A stretch of 64,000 nucleotides of DNA from contig VWZS01004484.1 of assembly GCA_013397075.1 (NCBI GenBank), positions 372,001 through 436,000 on the forward strand. The letters are read 5' to 3'. Shown piece after piece: positions 13,136 to 26,600 of the stretch. Each line of letters starts with the position of its first letter. The stretch's first letter is position 1. A program made the position numbers and the translations under genes. The notes beneath the pieces were generated by a model. That model did no database searches, was not told where the DNA came from, and saw only the letters and a list, made by a program, of their open reading frames with translations. The stretch is from Rhabdornis inornatus. Its lineage: Eukaryota; Chordata; Aves; Passeriformes; Rhabdornithidae.

Positions 13136-16100
13136 ACAACCTGTTTTTCCAAGCTCTCTGTACAAAGGCTCAGGCAGCAGAAATGAGGGATTTCCTTGCT
13201 CTTGCTAAAGGGGAGAAGTGCAATCAGGCTAAACCTCAGGGTCAGGACAGGTGAAAGAAACAGTCCCAGATGCTTTCCCATGTTTGCCACAGGCTAGGAG
13301 TCTTGACAGCTGTGAAAAGTACAGATCTTTCACCATGTGTGGATGTGGAATGTGTTGGACTTCTTCAACAAAACTTAAAGGCAAAGCTTTTGTGAAATTA
13401 TGTTTAGCATGTCAAGCATTGCCTGATCTGAAACTTTCATATTATTTTCTTTAAAGGAATCCTTTACATTTCAATTCCTACTTGAATGAGATTCATCCAG
13501 TCTTGAAAGGGCAAATCAGTTTCTGCCAGGTGACAAGAACATCAACAAGTTTAAAAATCAAAGAGGAAACTTTTATTGCCTACCTTTCTCTCTCTGGAAG
13601 TTATGAATATGCTGAGGAGCAGCACATGAAAGAGAAGCAAATTTAAAATATGCTAATATATTGTATTTCTTTTATGATATGGCAGGAAGTGTGAAGCTTG
13701 GATAAATCAAACTACACAACATAATTAAAACCCGAATGTAACATTCAAATGATGACTAATAGAAAATTATAAAGAGTTCATAAATAGTAAGTATTAAGCA
13801 CAGTAATTAGTACATCAGAAACTGCAAGGGAGCTGAGTATCTTAAAAGTAAATGTCTGTTCCCCCTCTTCAGTGAGAAAACACTCAAACTAATCAACATA
13901 AGCTTAATATTTTGAAAAATAGCTTCTGTTACTTTAATTGCTAATTAAATAGTTAAACTTAAAAGCTTGAGCAAATTATTAATAATCTACCATTGAACTG
14001 TGATCAGCTGTGGTGATTTCAGGAGAATCTCCACAAAGTCACAAAGCAGTTTGGGCTTATCTGGTTTATTCTCATGAAGGGTTTCCAAATGAGTTCAGAG
14101 ATGAGGTTCTGATTAGGGTTTTATTAGCAACAAAACACTTCAGGGTAAAGGAGAGTATTCTCAAAGAAAATCAGAACTTTGGTTAATAATCTTAGAATAC
14201 TGACAAATTCTTATTATATACATGTTGTTATTTTAAAGCGCAGAAACAAATTATTATCAAATTTATTCTACAGCTGTTTTGTAGAACTTTCAGAACACTA
14301 ATACAGAAGTGAAAGCAAGAATCTGTAAAGTATTGAAGCACTTTGATATACATTAGAAGCCAAAACAAATAAAAAAAAATTCTGAAGAACAAACAAGAAT
14401 CTGAAATAATAACTAGAAACCCCAAAATCTGAGCATATATAAGACATCCCAGAAAGAAGCTGAAGTGGGAAAAGAGCCCCAAAACTATCTAATGAGAAGC
14501 ATAATATGCATCAATTAAAGCAAAAATCAGTTCTAAAACCTCTGATCTTTCTACACTGCTATAAATGCAGCCCATCCCCCATCTCATAAGTTGTACTTCA
14601 GCATAATGCACACATACACAGAGTTGTTATGGAATTGTTTCTGGAAAGCCAACAGCTCTGCATTTAGGGCTGCAGTCCCACCAGGGCTGATATCCAATAC
14701 TCAGATTTTGAGCTCTGCTCACCTGTGCCCCAGCAGCATTTTCTTACCAAGTCAAGATATTCAAAAACCAAGCACTGAAAAATCACCATACAGAAATATA
14801 TGGTACAGGGGACTGGAGGAATCAACAGAAAGCACATAAGAACATTAGGAGGGAGCCCAAATTAATCCTGATTAAGTCTACTTAAAATGGACAATTTGAG
14901 GCCTTTAATATGATCATGTTTCTAGTTTGTATATTCAGTGATTCTTTTTCTGGGATAGTTCTTGCAACTATTTGAAGACAAGCACACAGACAGAAGCAAA
15001 TATCTTGTTGCATATTAACTCCCTAGTAAAGTACAAGCATCATCAGTATCCTAAGTACTCTTCCTGGCTTAAATCTTTCTGACAATCTTTTTGGAGGCAG
15101 GATAAACACTCACCTAAATTAATTTAACTCTGCTTAAAAACATTCTTCTTTATTCTCCTGGGGTAAAGCCTGTGAAGTGATCATAAATACACAGGGGTTT
15201 TTTAACTGCTGGGTTTTTTTCATCGATATATCAGCTTTGTCTAAAAAGCAGGAGAGATAATGAAAATCCTGACAAAGTACACAGCTAAATTGGATTAATG
15301 TCATGGACTAGTGCAGTAAGAAATTATGTAATCAAAAAAACAAATGTCTCCTTGATACTGCATTGACACTGTTTCAAGACAAAGGGCTCTTGCACTTAAA
15401 CTACAATTTTAAAAGCTGTCAAGGACACTGAGATATAAAATTGTTACCAAAAAGGAACTGTACAACTATGTTCATCATTAACACTAAAATCTCGACCTTT
15501 CTCAAGAATATCAGTGAAGGTGCTCATTCTCCTGATAATTAATGTGCTGGCGGTTATCTACAGAAATTTCTTGTTTAAAAATCACTGCTCTACCTGCTCC
15601 ACAAAAATAAATATGAAGATAAAACAGCTTTACAAAGGAAACACCTGATAGCTTTGGTCACAACAGCAGGACTTAATGTGTCTTTAAATGTTTCTATTAA
15701 AACAGAGTCCCTTTTTATTTTGTTCAGCAGCTTGCTTGGGCAGATGTGCTTGCTCAAACCCTAGAAGACAAAGTTCTGTTTCCTAACCTCACCCTGTACA
15801 GAGCAGCTGGGCAGCCATAAGGCACAGGAGCCTCAACTGCTACCAATTAATTGCCACATGTCTTCAAGTTAATACAAAACATTCGGCTACTGGTTCATCA
15901 CAAATTAAATTCCCCTTGAAATATCACCCGCCAACAAAAGGAAAACCTTCACAACTCTCCATGGCCTCGTTACTGTACGTCAAAATATTCTGGGTTTGGA
16001 AGCATTAAACACGTAAATGAAAAGGCATTATTAAACAAATTCCGTTCAATACAAAAACCAAACAACTCCTAATCTAGTTAATCTAGTAACACAAAAGTCA

Positions 16101-17283
16101 TTCAAACATCTTTGGTTGGGATAAACCAATAAAAACCAGGAATGGGAGAGCTGGCATTCATATTAGCTGCCTGCCAGTTCTCTGGTTTGAATTGCTCTAT
16201 GAGCACCTGGGTCTGACCTCAAAGAAATGCTTCAGTCCTAAATCCGAGCAGCCTAAATCATCTTCTTCAGATGCCTGAAAACAAGAGCAAACATCCTGGA
16301 ATGTTAAATATCCAGAGTCATCTTATTGACATTAATGTCTGAGCCTGCATCCAGAGCATGCATACACAATTATAGTTTCCAGTCTGGGAAAAATAGCAAG
16401 GGTCATCCCTGCTGAATCTGAGGGCATCTCATCTTTAGCAATGTGAAGCAAGGTAAACCCCCCATGAGTAACACATGGCAGGCAGGAAATTAAAGTGACT
16501 TCCACACAGGTTACACCTTAGGCATTGGACCAAATTCACAATGAAAAGAAAGGTAATTATGAATGAAAATGAACAGCATTAAAATTCTCTTTGTAATTAT
16601 CACTGAGGGAAGGAAAGGTGAGAGAACAAATACCTCACCCAATAAAAGGTTTTACTAAACACTAACTTACTGAGAACCACTTTAAAATAACACTGAGTAT
16701 CTGGATGTCCCTCATGGAGATCTCACAGAGTCCTGCACAAAATCTATCTATTTCTGTTCTTTAGAGATAATATAATTAAATCAGGTATCGACTGCCTGCC
16801 CACCACGGTTGATTCATTTCTAATTAACACTGCTGCAACAATGAAGCACACACAGAGAAAAAAGGAAAAAAAAAAAAAGGCAACAAGTTGGCTTAAAAGA
16901 GCAAGATCAGGGCCTTAACATTGATAATGAGATTTCTTCCCACTTCTTAAGTTTAAAAAGTTGCTTCTGTTAAAGTGTATATTTCTATAGTAGTCCTTGT
17001 TAGTCTGCTGCTTCTGTACATTCACACAATTAGCCAAGGAACACAGTAAAAATCTGTTAAGTTTGAAATGGTACTATTTCTACTAAAAACCCAAAGAAAA
17101 GCCTAAACATGAATTTTGTTGGTTGAAACAACTTTCTTCTGCAGTTTCCATGTGCAATTTCTTGTTTAGGTTCCTGAGAATCAGAAGCACATTGAAAATC
17201 TTGATGAAACAGTGTTTTCAGTGTTGGTTTTTTAGGGTATGGTGCTGGCAACGCCAAGATCATGGATTTGATCATGGGCCTTT
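13136..17283. other. AT-rich non-coding stretch
   Basis: No gene or recognisable repeat was found beyond short A runs such as 16868-16879. About 15880-16050 holds several CpGs (six by eye), more than its surroundings, which might mean conserved noncoding sequence. No long open frame accompanies it. The largest frames here (84 codons minus at 14228-14482, 82 codons plus at 14591-14839) look like chance frames in AT-rich DNA. Confidence 0.55.
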
Positions 17284-17352
17284 CACTTAAGAGCTGGACT
17301 TGATGGTCCTTGTGGGTCCCTTCCAGCTCAGAATATTCTTTGATTCTCTGAA
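17284..17352 (+). mobile_element. CR1 LINE tail, short fragment
   Basis: GAGCTGGACTTGATGGTCC, then TGTGGGTCCCTTCCAGCTCA and a decayed terminal repeat (ATTCTTTGATTCTCTGA), match the last 60-70 bases of a CR1 3' UTR in the forward direction. This is the subfamily whose end reads 'GGGTCCCTTCCAGCTCA', unlike the other CR1 tails in the window. Strong 5' truncation is usual for CR1. The 107-codon minus-strand frame over it (17057-17380) is a shadow. Confidence 0.88.
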
Positions 17353-20300
17353 AATGTCTAATATTGAAACAAACACACAAAAATCTTTCATTGGAGTTTA
17401 CCAGAATTATAAATTTTGATTCTGCTGGAATTAAAATTTATAAAAAAGTAATGAAAATAATCCCATGAATTTTAGACACAGGACGCAAGCCCTCAATTTA
17501 TAAACTACAAAATACCTCAATTTTATCTGAGAGAACAGAAGATTAGGACATTTGATTTTCTTCTAAAGCACTATTTTTATTTGTTCTCCCTGCTAGTGAA
17601 AGATAAAGTCACCTGAAAGGTAATGCTGAGAACACAAAGATAAAATGCACAATTAAGATGGCAGGTTACAAATCACAAAATCTGTTTTTGTGGAAAATTA
17701 TGTGCGAAATTGCGAAATTTTAAGAGGAAATTAAGTCAGAAAAAAGTTTTCATTACCAATATGTTTAGTCCAAAATTTGTCTCAAAAAGGGGGGAAGTCC
17801 ACAATGTCCATTTAAGAGAAAAAAAAAAAAAACAAAACACTGCAGCATTAATTACTTTTGAGACATTCTGCTGAGAATCAGAAAGTGTAGAATCCCCTAA
17901 AATCCAGTTCAAAACATCTTTAGATCCATACCAGACAAATCAGCGAAATTGGCCCAATTTGTAAAATGTGAACAAAGTCACTTTTGATTGATGGTAGAAA
18001 AGACTTCTTTCAGAAAAGTTACAAGTACTTTCAGACCAAATCAAAGTATCTATTTAAAGAATAATTCTCCTTTCAATTCTTGTGACTATGGGTATCTGCT
18101 ATTCTCACAAAAAACTCCCAAAATGATAACACCAGATCATCTCCATTTGCTAATAACGCAATCAGAATTCCAGTAAGACCAGCAAAAATGCCAAATGACA
18201 AGATAAAATTCTCCCCTTCAGATCACACTACACATTTCTTGGAGATTATCTGCTCTTTTTCTACAACTGACTGTCATCTCAAGTTGGTTTCCTTGTTTTC
18301 ACACAAATAATCTGTTGCTGGAGAACAAATATCTGAATCACATCATGTTTACATTTCAGATACACATGCATTAAAGCCCACAGGAGAAGTTTGATGTGAG
18401 CTTTCTGCCATCCTTCACTTTTGGCTGCACAAACCTTCACCTTAAAGTATTGCAATTCCTTCAGAATGTGGTAGGGATTTCCAAGGACTCTCTCTCACCT
18501 TCCTATTCTGAGCCTTCCTGGAGAATGCAGCCTAAGAGGTAATATATTTTAATGGGCCTTTAGAGATACCATGGCATTGCTAAAATAACACAACTCAATA
18601 GACAGGGGAGGGCTGTGTGAGCTGCATAATGTGGCTTCACAGCAGATGAAGATCCTTCTCCAATGAAGGAACTGTAAAGTTAACAGAGGCAAGAGAAATG
18701 TTATTAGGAGACAGATTTCTTCATACAGGTACTTGATTTCACAGCAGTTGGTCTCAGAGGTGCTGAGTAAAACTACACTTGAAATAATATAATCCCTAAA
18801 GATCCATACTGAACTGCAGGTAGAAATGTCTTGAAAGAATGGAAATTGTAGCTCTGTTCAATTTGTTTCTCATACACAGAGTGAGCATTCTTGGAGCTTA
18901 AAACTTTATTATCTTGACAGGATGAGTGGAAAAGGGAGGTACTTGTTAAGCCAGTGACATAAATCTGCAGCTCAGATTTATACTTTTGACTAACCACCAG
19001 TTAGACAAAAGCAGGACTGAAGCTGCCCTTTCTTCAATTTGTTCTAAAACTTTCATACTAGGTTTTGCAACTTACAGGTCTCAGTGTTCCAACATTTCAG
19101 TCCATGTACAATATAAACTTGCTCAATAGTATAATAATGCTTCCAAAAAGTGGCTCCAAGGCCACTGTTTAATACAGGCATTGGTAGGAAAATTGTTTCA
19201 GTAAAATTGAAGTTACTTCAAAACACATTTCTCGGTAGACTGGTAAGTCAATGCTATTTTGCAGAAATAATTTGTTTTCATTAAAAATGTTGTGGTTTCC
19301 TTTGTTGCACAACCTCTTTGGAGCTCAGTGAGCTGAATATTGCTGCAATATAAGAACAGATACAGGGAGACAAAGCCCCTTAGAAAGAGTTACACAAACT
19401 TTAGACTATAAAACAGCACAAGCTCAGGCAGCACAGAAAATGCAACCCTGTTTTTATCTAATAGCATGGCAGTTCTGGAGAAAGTGTAAGACTGGAGATC
19501 AGAAGTTTCTGCTTCGACTGCTATCTCTGTCTGTCCAGTTAATTTGAGTTCTGCAGTTATGATATCCCTTAGGAGGAAAAAACATCCTCATTTTAGGTAT
19601 TTGTGGAAAGCATTTTAAAATTAGCAGATTGGAAACACTACTATGAAATGTAGACACTCTTCATTTTGAAAAGATATTTATATGATGTTTCAAGACTTTT
19701 TGCAGAGAGAAGCCTTTCACTTGTGCTGCTGCATTTGTTTTCTCCAGCATACACACCTACCAAAAATAAAAAGTTTTGATGCATCGTGAACTAGTTATTT
19801 GCCATGTCAGCTTCATACTCATTGCAAATGCTCTGCAGTAATATAAAAAACAAGTAGCCTAACTAATGTATTAGATTTGTGTTTATTAAAACAAAGTAGA
19901 AGCCACAAGTTTGAAGTAGTTCTGACCCATTCTGTGACCATCACTTGATAACTGTATTAGTCTGTAAAAAATGGAAATAAAGATGAGATCGTCTAGGGAA
20001 CTTTAGTTTTCTCTACAAATCAGTCAATCCTGGCTGGTTTTTCAGAAACTGCATCAGGAACTAGTATTATTAGGAGCCCACAATAACACTGACAGGAACC
20101 ACTCTGCAAATACATTCTGGTGTCCCTGACAGGGTTTCATAGGGGAAGAACAGCTTTGCCAACTGAAGCCACTTAGTGATGTCCTTTCCTGGCAACTTTG
20201 CACTGTTTGAGTGAGACTCCTGAAGGATAAAACAGAAGCGTCAATAGACTGGCATTCCTGGTAATCATATTCAGTCTCAAAAGCTTATTTTCTTTTGTTT

Positions 20301-21489
20301 TCTTTTCTTTTATGAGAACGATTACAATCAATACATATTCTGCCTTGCAAGTACACTTAGACAGCAGTGGCAGAATCTCCGTTGCCGCCCACACTGCCTT
20401 GCAGGATCTTTGCTTAAAAGATCTCATACTCTTTGCAAGGTGTATGTGACATTTCTAAATTACACACACCAAGAATTTTTTTTTAGATTATCATTTGTTA
20501 GTTCCTCCTCACTCACCCCCTTCCTCCACAGAGTGAGAAATCATCAAGGAGACATATGACGAACCGTACAGGACGCGACTGCCAAGATGTTTCAGTGTGG
20601 ATCTGACAGTTCAGAAAGTGGAAAATCCTTTGTACATTTCTCATGTAGGAAAACTGGTGCATGCATATTAGAGTGCCCCAGTTTCTTTGCAGAGGAAGCT
20701 GTCTTCAACTACCTTTCCTTTTTTCCATATTTGATGCTGCTTTTCTCACTATCACAGAATCTGAAATTCAAACAAGATTTTAAAAGGATTTTGTTTAGCA
20801 ACTGAATATAAGATTACTATGCTCATCTGATACTATAAAATTATGCACTCCTTTTTCACTCCAAACTCTGTTTCCATACTGCTTCCGTAACATAGGGAGC
20901 ATAGAACACCAGAATACAAATGAAATCTAACCCATGTCTGATCTGGTTTAATAATCTCTTGATCACCAATTACGTTCCCCAATGCTGTTAAATTAGCAGT
21001 ACCAAAAAATAATCGAGGCATAAACCATTAAGAGATCTTTAAAATCTCAGTCTGTTTTTTCAGTCTGCTCAAAAGCTTTCCAGAATGGCAGTGAAGAGAC
21101 AGACACAGAGACAGCACCTACCTTAAAGAAAAAGCAGGGGAAGTAAAATAATGCAAGAAGGCAAAACCAAAGATAACTGAAATTTAGAATCCCCTGCATC
21201 ACAATGAAAGGTAATAACTAAACAGAGAAAGAAAAATACATTTTGCAGTACATGCATTTGATGTGGTCTCCAGGGTTTTGGTTTGCTGGTTTTGCACTTT
21301 AGATACAGACACCTACAAAAGGGAAGACAATCTCAAGGAACAGTAAGGGCAGGCTGGTTTGTAAGGGGAAGTGAGGTAGCATAAGAGGAGGGTTGTGTGC
21401 TCAGCAGCAAAGGGGTGATCCTGCAGGACCCCAGCAAGGCAGACAGGGCAGGGCCAGTGATGGGCACCAGGTTCTGCAGCTGCCCAGAC
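17353..21489. other. AT-rich non-coding stretch with one CpG-dense spot
   Basis: No identifiable gene was found. A pure A run lies at about 17820-17832. The notable spot is 20530-20668: a pyrimidine-rich tract ending in CAG, then an open stretch with four CpGs within 18 bases (20560-20577). It is described under findings as a possible exon. The rest shows only short chance frames. Confidence 0.5.
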
Positions 21490-21808
21490 TGTCAGACACT
21501 TCTGGTGCTCAGTCTCTTCTCCCAGGCAAGCAGCAACAGGACAAGAGGACACAGCCTCAAGCTGCACCAGGGGAAGTTTAGGCTGGACATTAGGAAAAAA
21601 TTCTTTACAGAAAGAGTGGGTGGGCGTTGGAATGATTTGCCCAGGGAGGTGGTGGAGTCACCATCCCTGGAAGTGTTTTAAAAAAGACTGGATGTGGCAC
21701 TCGGTGCCATGGTTTAGTTGATAAGGTGGTGGTGGATTGTAGGTTGGACTTGATCATCTCCAAGGTCTTCTCCAACCCAGTTGATTCTGTAAAATTGTGA
21801 TTTTGTGG
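21490..21808 (+). mobile_element. CR1 LINE, ORF2 end plus 3' UTR
   Basis: Forward CR1 sequence: TCAGTCTCTTCTCCCAGGCA, GGACAAGAGGACACAGCCTC, AGGTGGTGGAGTCACCATCC, GGCACTCGGTGCCATGGTTT and AGGTTGGACTTGATCATCTC lie in the usual order. It ends in a decayed tandem tail (GATTCTGTAAAATTGTGATT). It is 5'-truncated. Similarity to CR1 as I remember it is high across about 300 bp, so this is one of the better-preserved copies here. The left edge may extend some tens of bases toward 21380, where the sequence is also GC-rich but less clearly CR1. Confidence 0.95.
21529..21681 (+). pseudogene. C-terminal remnant of CR1 ORF2 polyprotein
   Basis: CR1 ORF2 encodes an endonuclease and reverse transcriptase. 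What survives is the part after the RT domain, which runs from about S45 of the 94-codon frame beginning at 21397. It shows RTRGHSLKL, FRLDIRKKFFTERV, RWNDLPREVVESPS and LEVF, the usual pattern of aromatic and basic residues ending in WN-LP-EVV at the end of CR1-type RT proteins. The frame hits a stop at 21679-21681 and continues into the 3' UTR. The upstream ATG at 21397 is incidental. The fragment has no RT or endonuclease core, so it cannot be functional. Confidence 0.85.
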
Positions 21809-23512
21809 GTAAAGAGTGAGTTGGAAGCATGAAGGATAAAACAAACTTCCATTTTTATTATCACCGTCAGTGTAGTTCTCTACCAAGTCTCTTTACTCTT
21901 GTTTCTGCTCCCTCTCCTTTCCTGTTAAATTCCTCGCCCTCCTCATGCTGAGACCCATTCCCTACCCATCTACTTTAAAGACTCTATTAGACTCTAGAGA
22001 GTCTATTTTAAAGACTCCAGTACATTGGGGTATGGTACCATAGGCATTCCTATCTCCCTGCTGTAAACCTGGAGTTAAGAAGGGTTCATATCCAAAGTAC
22101 AACTCAAAAAATAAAGCTTCAGTTCCACCATATGTTCAGAAAAGTCCTTATGAAATTAATTGCTCCAAAATTAACTTCACACATCTGAAAGATTCTAATA
22201 GCCAGAGAACAAAGTTCATGAGCAGTTTTAAACAAGATTTCCTAATTATCAGAGCACAAAGAGAAGGTCAGGTCTGTTGTATCTGAAACTTTTCTCCTCA
22301 AGGACAGCACAGTAAATAAAAAGAAACATATAAAACCAATTTCACTTCTGCCCTGAAGATGTACAGAAACAAATTCCATCTTCAAGGTAAATTTTCCAGA
22401 AAATACCAGGCACCAAACTCAAAAATTAAAGTAAAATTTGTCTGTAACTGCAACAGTGGTAACAAGATGTTCTAACATAGATTAATATTAAACATGGTAA
22501 AATTCCAAAGATTTGCATGAAAAGCAAACTAAAATTGTTCACAAAAAGTCCACAAAAGTGTTTGGGGGAAGCAAAGAATGAACAGTGCCTAGTACCTGTC
22601 TCTCTTGGAGTATTTAGCTTTTAGTACTTTTCCATCGATTCTGAAAGCCAGCAAGCACTTGGGAGAACAATATATTGATGAAATACCCAAAATCAGATAC
22701 TTATTCATTTGACTGCTTGATGGTAGATAAAAATTATTAAGAAAAATCTCAAGAGGACAAGGTCACAGATATGAAGGAGTGATCCTGACAGTTTCAGAGA
22801 AGTAGCTTTGGTACTTAAAATATCCCTTTAGAACAAAGAACACAGATTTTAAAGCTAATTATGACAAAGATAAAACTTTTTGATGATCAAGTAAGAATGT
22901 CATGTGGTTGATACATCGTAATTAAGTTCATATATAATTAGAGAAAAGTGAATAAAAAAAGACTTTCATTTGAGTTTCTTTTAAAGTTGCTATCAGCTTG
23001 TTTTGATGTAGATAACTAAAGACACCTATTCAAGGAGAAATATATAAAGTGCTCTTTCTGAATTTTTTTTATCCAAAGTGTTTTTGTGTCATTTCAGTCT
23101 AACAAGACAGAAAGAGCTGGGCAAGAGCTGGGCAACAGCTGGGCTGATTTTGATTGTGTGTTTCAAAGCCATCAGCATTTACCAAATTTGAAACAAGCTT
23201 TGCTTTAGTAATCTCAGCTCCACGCTGCTTGGGGTACAGCCTCCTCTCAGCTCCAAAAGTTTTAAGTTATCCTCAAGTTTTCTTTACATCATTTAAAAGC
23301 ACATCACTTGTGAGCAAACAACAGACCACTGGAAAAACAGCTGTCAAATTTTATCACAGATTGCCACAAATCCAAATTGTTACCTTTCCTAAGAGAAGAC
23401 TGATTCTTGCTCTGGTGTGTGATGAAATTACCTAAGTGACATCAAGACACCACAGAAGACTTGCATGTGTCTTAGGGTAATGTTCAGGGGCAGATGACAT
23501 CAGCTGGGCTTT
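21809..23512. other. AT-rich non-coding stretch
   Basis: No gene or known repeat was recognised. The only local structure is a cluster of small direct and inverted repeats at 21974-22017, listed separately. Confidence 0.55.
21974..22017. repeat. Nested direct and inverted repeat
   Basis: The 11-mer TTTAAAGACTC occurs at 21974-21984 and again at 22007-22017. Between them lies an inverted repeat, TAGACTCT-AG-AGAGTCTA (21988-22005). All pieces share the core AGACTC, so this probably arose by local slippage or template switching rather than as a functional site. Confidence 0.7.
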
Positions 23513-23600
23513 CAGAATCATAGAATTATTTAGGTTGGAAAGGACCTTGAAGATCACCCAGTCTGAACATGAACCTAACACTAAAGCTAAGTTCCCACTG
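23513..23600 (-). mobile_element. CR1 LINE tail, short fragment
   Basis: CAGAATCATAGAATTATTTA, then GGTTGGAAAGGACCTTGAAG, ATCACCCAGTCT and AACCTAACACTA, is the reverse complement of a CR1 3' terminus. The element reads on the minus strand and is truncated to under 100 bp. The right edge is approximate because similarity decays after CCTAACACTAAAGC. Confidence 0.92.
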
Positions 23601-26600
23601 CAGCTAATTAATGTAGGGAGAATATCAGGCTAAGGACAAGCACGGGAGCACTGCTAGTGAACTAAGAACTTAGTAGAACTAAGCTTGGGGTACATGTGTG
23701 AAAAATCACATAGTACTTCTAAAAGGTCACTGAGGATGCACTTTCTTTTAATCTTACTCTTCCACTAAGTGATTGTGCAACCCTGAGTGGCTCATGTAGT
23801 GGGTATTCTATGTGCAAACACGGGGTCTTCTGTGCCTGTCTCATTCTCACCAAAACAATATTCTCTCTAATTACAACTAGGTAGATTAGGAAATCCGCAT
23901 GTGAGAGTAGCAGCATTAGCCTAAAGGAGGATTTTAGATGGATTATTTTTTTTAAGACTAGCAATTGTCTAGCAATGCTTTGTTCTGTCTGCTTAGACAA
24001 TATAATCAAATGCTGTTTGCTCAACATGCAACAAAACATCACAGGCAAAACATTCCTATTTGGCCTGAAAAGGAAGCAACATTTTTCCACTAGAAAATTT
24101 CTTTCAACGTCTTTTTTTCATGAATCTTTGTGAATGGATAAGCCTGTCACTATTTCAAGATGTGAGACACAATTTCAGTCTCACTAAAATGCACAAGAAT
24201 TACCGCCATAACTACAGTGACTTTTGGAAGGTCTCCTGGGTTCAGCTTTGGGGTGGTGTTGTGAAGGGGTGAGGAGGATTGTCTGGGGTCTCATAGGTGG
24301 CACCCCCAGTACCATTTCCAGAGAGAGTCCTCAGCTGCTCCCTAACACTCAGACTTCTAGCCATGAGTGGACAACCAGTCATGTGAAAAGCAGGAGCACA
24401 CAAACAAGACAAATGGCTTCAAGGACTCTGGGACTGACCCTGATTCTTTCTATAACTTGATAAAGCTCCATGGAATGTCATCCCATAATGTTCTGTTTCC
24501 AGAGTCAGGCAATAAAAGCTAGGCACTACATACCATAATCCAGGTTTTTCAGGTGCTGAGCAGCTGAATTTTTATCAGCATCAATAACATTGGCTGTAAA
24601 TGTTTCCAGCCTAATCCAAATTTTGATAACTCATGATAAAAATACCTATTTCAACTTTTGCTGCTAGAAAATCAACCACTGAAATGGTATAGTTAATTTT
24701 AAACAATAATTTCCTGTGGATAAAAGGGAGGTTTCTGAGGGGACCAGACCTGAATTTCTCAGGCATCTCTGGGTTTACCTCCCAGCTTCCAGTGGGAAGC
24801 AAGGGGTGAGGCAAGGCCAGCAACTTCTGGTAGCAAAAAGTGAGTCCCATGTACAGCAGTTCTATGAGCTGGATAGGTAAGAGATTTTTTGGGTTGTTTG
24901 GTTTTATAAACCAGGATTATACCAAAACTTCTGTTCAGTACTGCTAGCACCAGGAAAAGTCACAAGAATCCCACAGACCATCCATAAATGTGGCAGAAAA
25001 ACAACCAAAACATCTGATGAACAATGTAGGGGTGTCAGGGTGGGCTGTATGTGCTGATGGAAGCAGGGGCTTCCACTGCTTCAGACTGTCCTTGGAACTG
25101 GTAAGTTGGCAGCATGGACACAGGAATTCTGCTGAGTTTCAAGTCCCTCTGACTAAGACATTCAGAGTCAGGCAGTGGCAGAACACAGAAATCTGCCTAG
25201 AATAAAGATACAGATATTTTTAGACCTGTTCAGTGATTCCAGAGATGATGTGTCAGCCCCTCAGGAGAGACCCAAGTGAAATGTTACGACTTGAATTGCA
25301 AGGAGGTGGGAATGGGCACCATAACAGGGCTAAAATAGGAAGGATTTGCCTAAAAGAGTAATTTCTGGCATGGTTGTCTTCAGGAACTAGATCTGCTAAA
25401 TATAATGGGGGGGAAAGGGCTGTTGTAACCTTCAATAACTGCCCACTGCACTGATATTAGACCAGGAAAGGGAAATACTTCTAGAAGTGGAAAACACAGA
25501 ATCTAACCAGATTAACTTGAATCTGGTTAGAATATAACTCAATAGTAGTTGTATCCTCAGAGAGGATGAGAATAGGGAGTGGTACTGTGGAAATACTTGC
25601 TGAGTACAAGCTCAGGTGTGGAAGTTATCAATGTGGAAATTGCCAGGCTGATCAAATACAAAGCTCTGGCTGGCTGGAAAGGGGAGAGGCTGGGGAAGCT
25701 GCACACAACATCTGTGTGTGGTGGGAACATCTGTGCTCCAGAGGGAGATCAAGACCTGTGCCTTGGAGAAGAGGTACCACCCCTCTGCACTGTGCAGAGA
25801 GAGGACAGACACAACTCTGAGCTCATGCGCATGATTCATATTCCATCTCAGTCACAGAGAGATGGGAAACCAACATTTATGAACCTAAGAGAAAATAATG
25901 CCTATTTTTAGAACCGTTCACAGAAAGAGATCATGGTCATTTTAGCGTCCTTTGCAAAGTTCAATGCATGTCTTTTGCCTGCTCATGTTAAATTTTGTGG
26001 GTGTGCCTTATTTTGGAAAAGAATTCAAAGAGGAGAAAAATTCTTTTGATGATCCTGCGGAGAGCACAGGACCTTATAGAGAGCTACATCAATCTATGCC
26101 TGCCTTTATTTTGGCCAGGTTTTGGACACATTGTTATGGTTCAGGTTAAAACAATGTGGCATGAAGGTCTATTTGTAATGTTGCCTGTTTTCCCTACACC
26201 TGGACGTAGTGAAAGTCTGCTTGACTTAGGCAGGAAGTGAAACAGTAATTCATATACTTGGTTAATGTAGGTTTACAAAAAAAAAAAAAAGCAAAATTGG
26301 TCTGCAGTTACTTGAAGGAATCACGTTGCTAGTGGAGATAATGTGTTAGAATCACAGAACATGCAATCAAGCAAAAGAATCCAAACCACATCATTCAAAC
26401 TGTTAAAATGCCCAAACTTCTCCATCGCCAGTCTTGTTCAAAGGTGAACAGCAATGAAATAACCTGATTTTATGAACGCTGTGTTGACATTAGTATTGCT
26501 TTGGTAATTTCTGACTCATTTTTCCATATCCACAACAAATCTTATTGTTCTAAAAGCAAAAAAAACCCCTCAGGTAACTTGGGCTTATTACCCCACAGAC

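Noticed and set aside
12697..13208. Frames of 104-111 codons on the plus strand
   Set aside because: They are antisense readings of the CR1 3' end.
23719..24090. 123-codon minus frame
   Set aside because: Low-complexity hydrophobic/serine composition and no recognisable motif.
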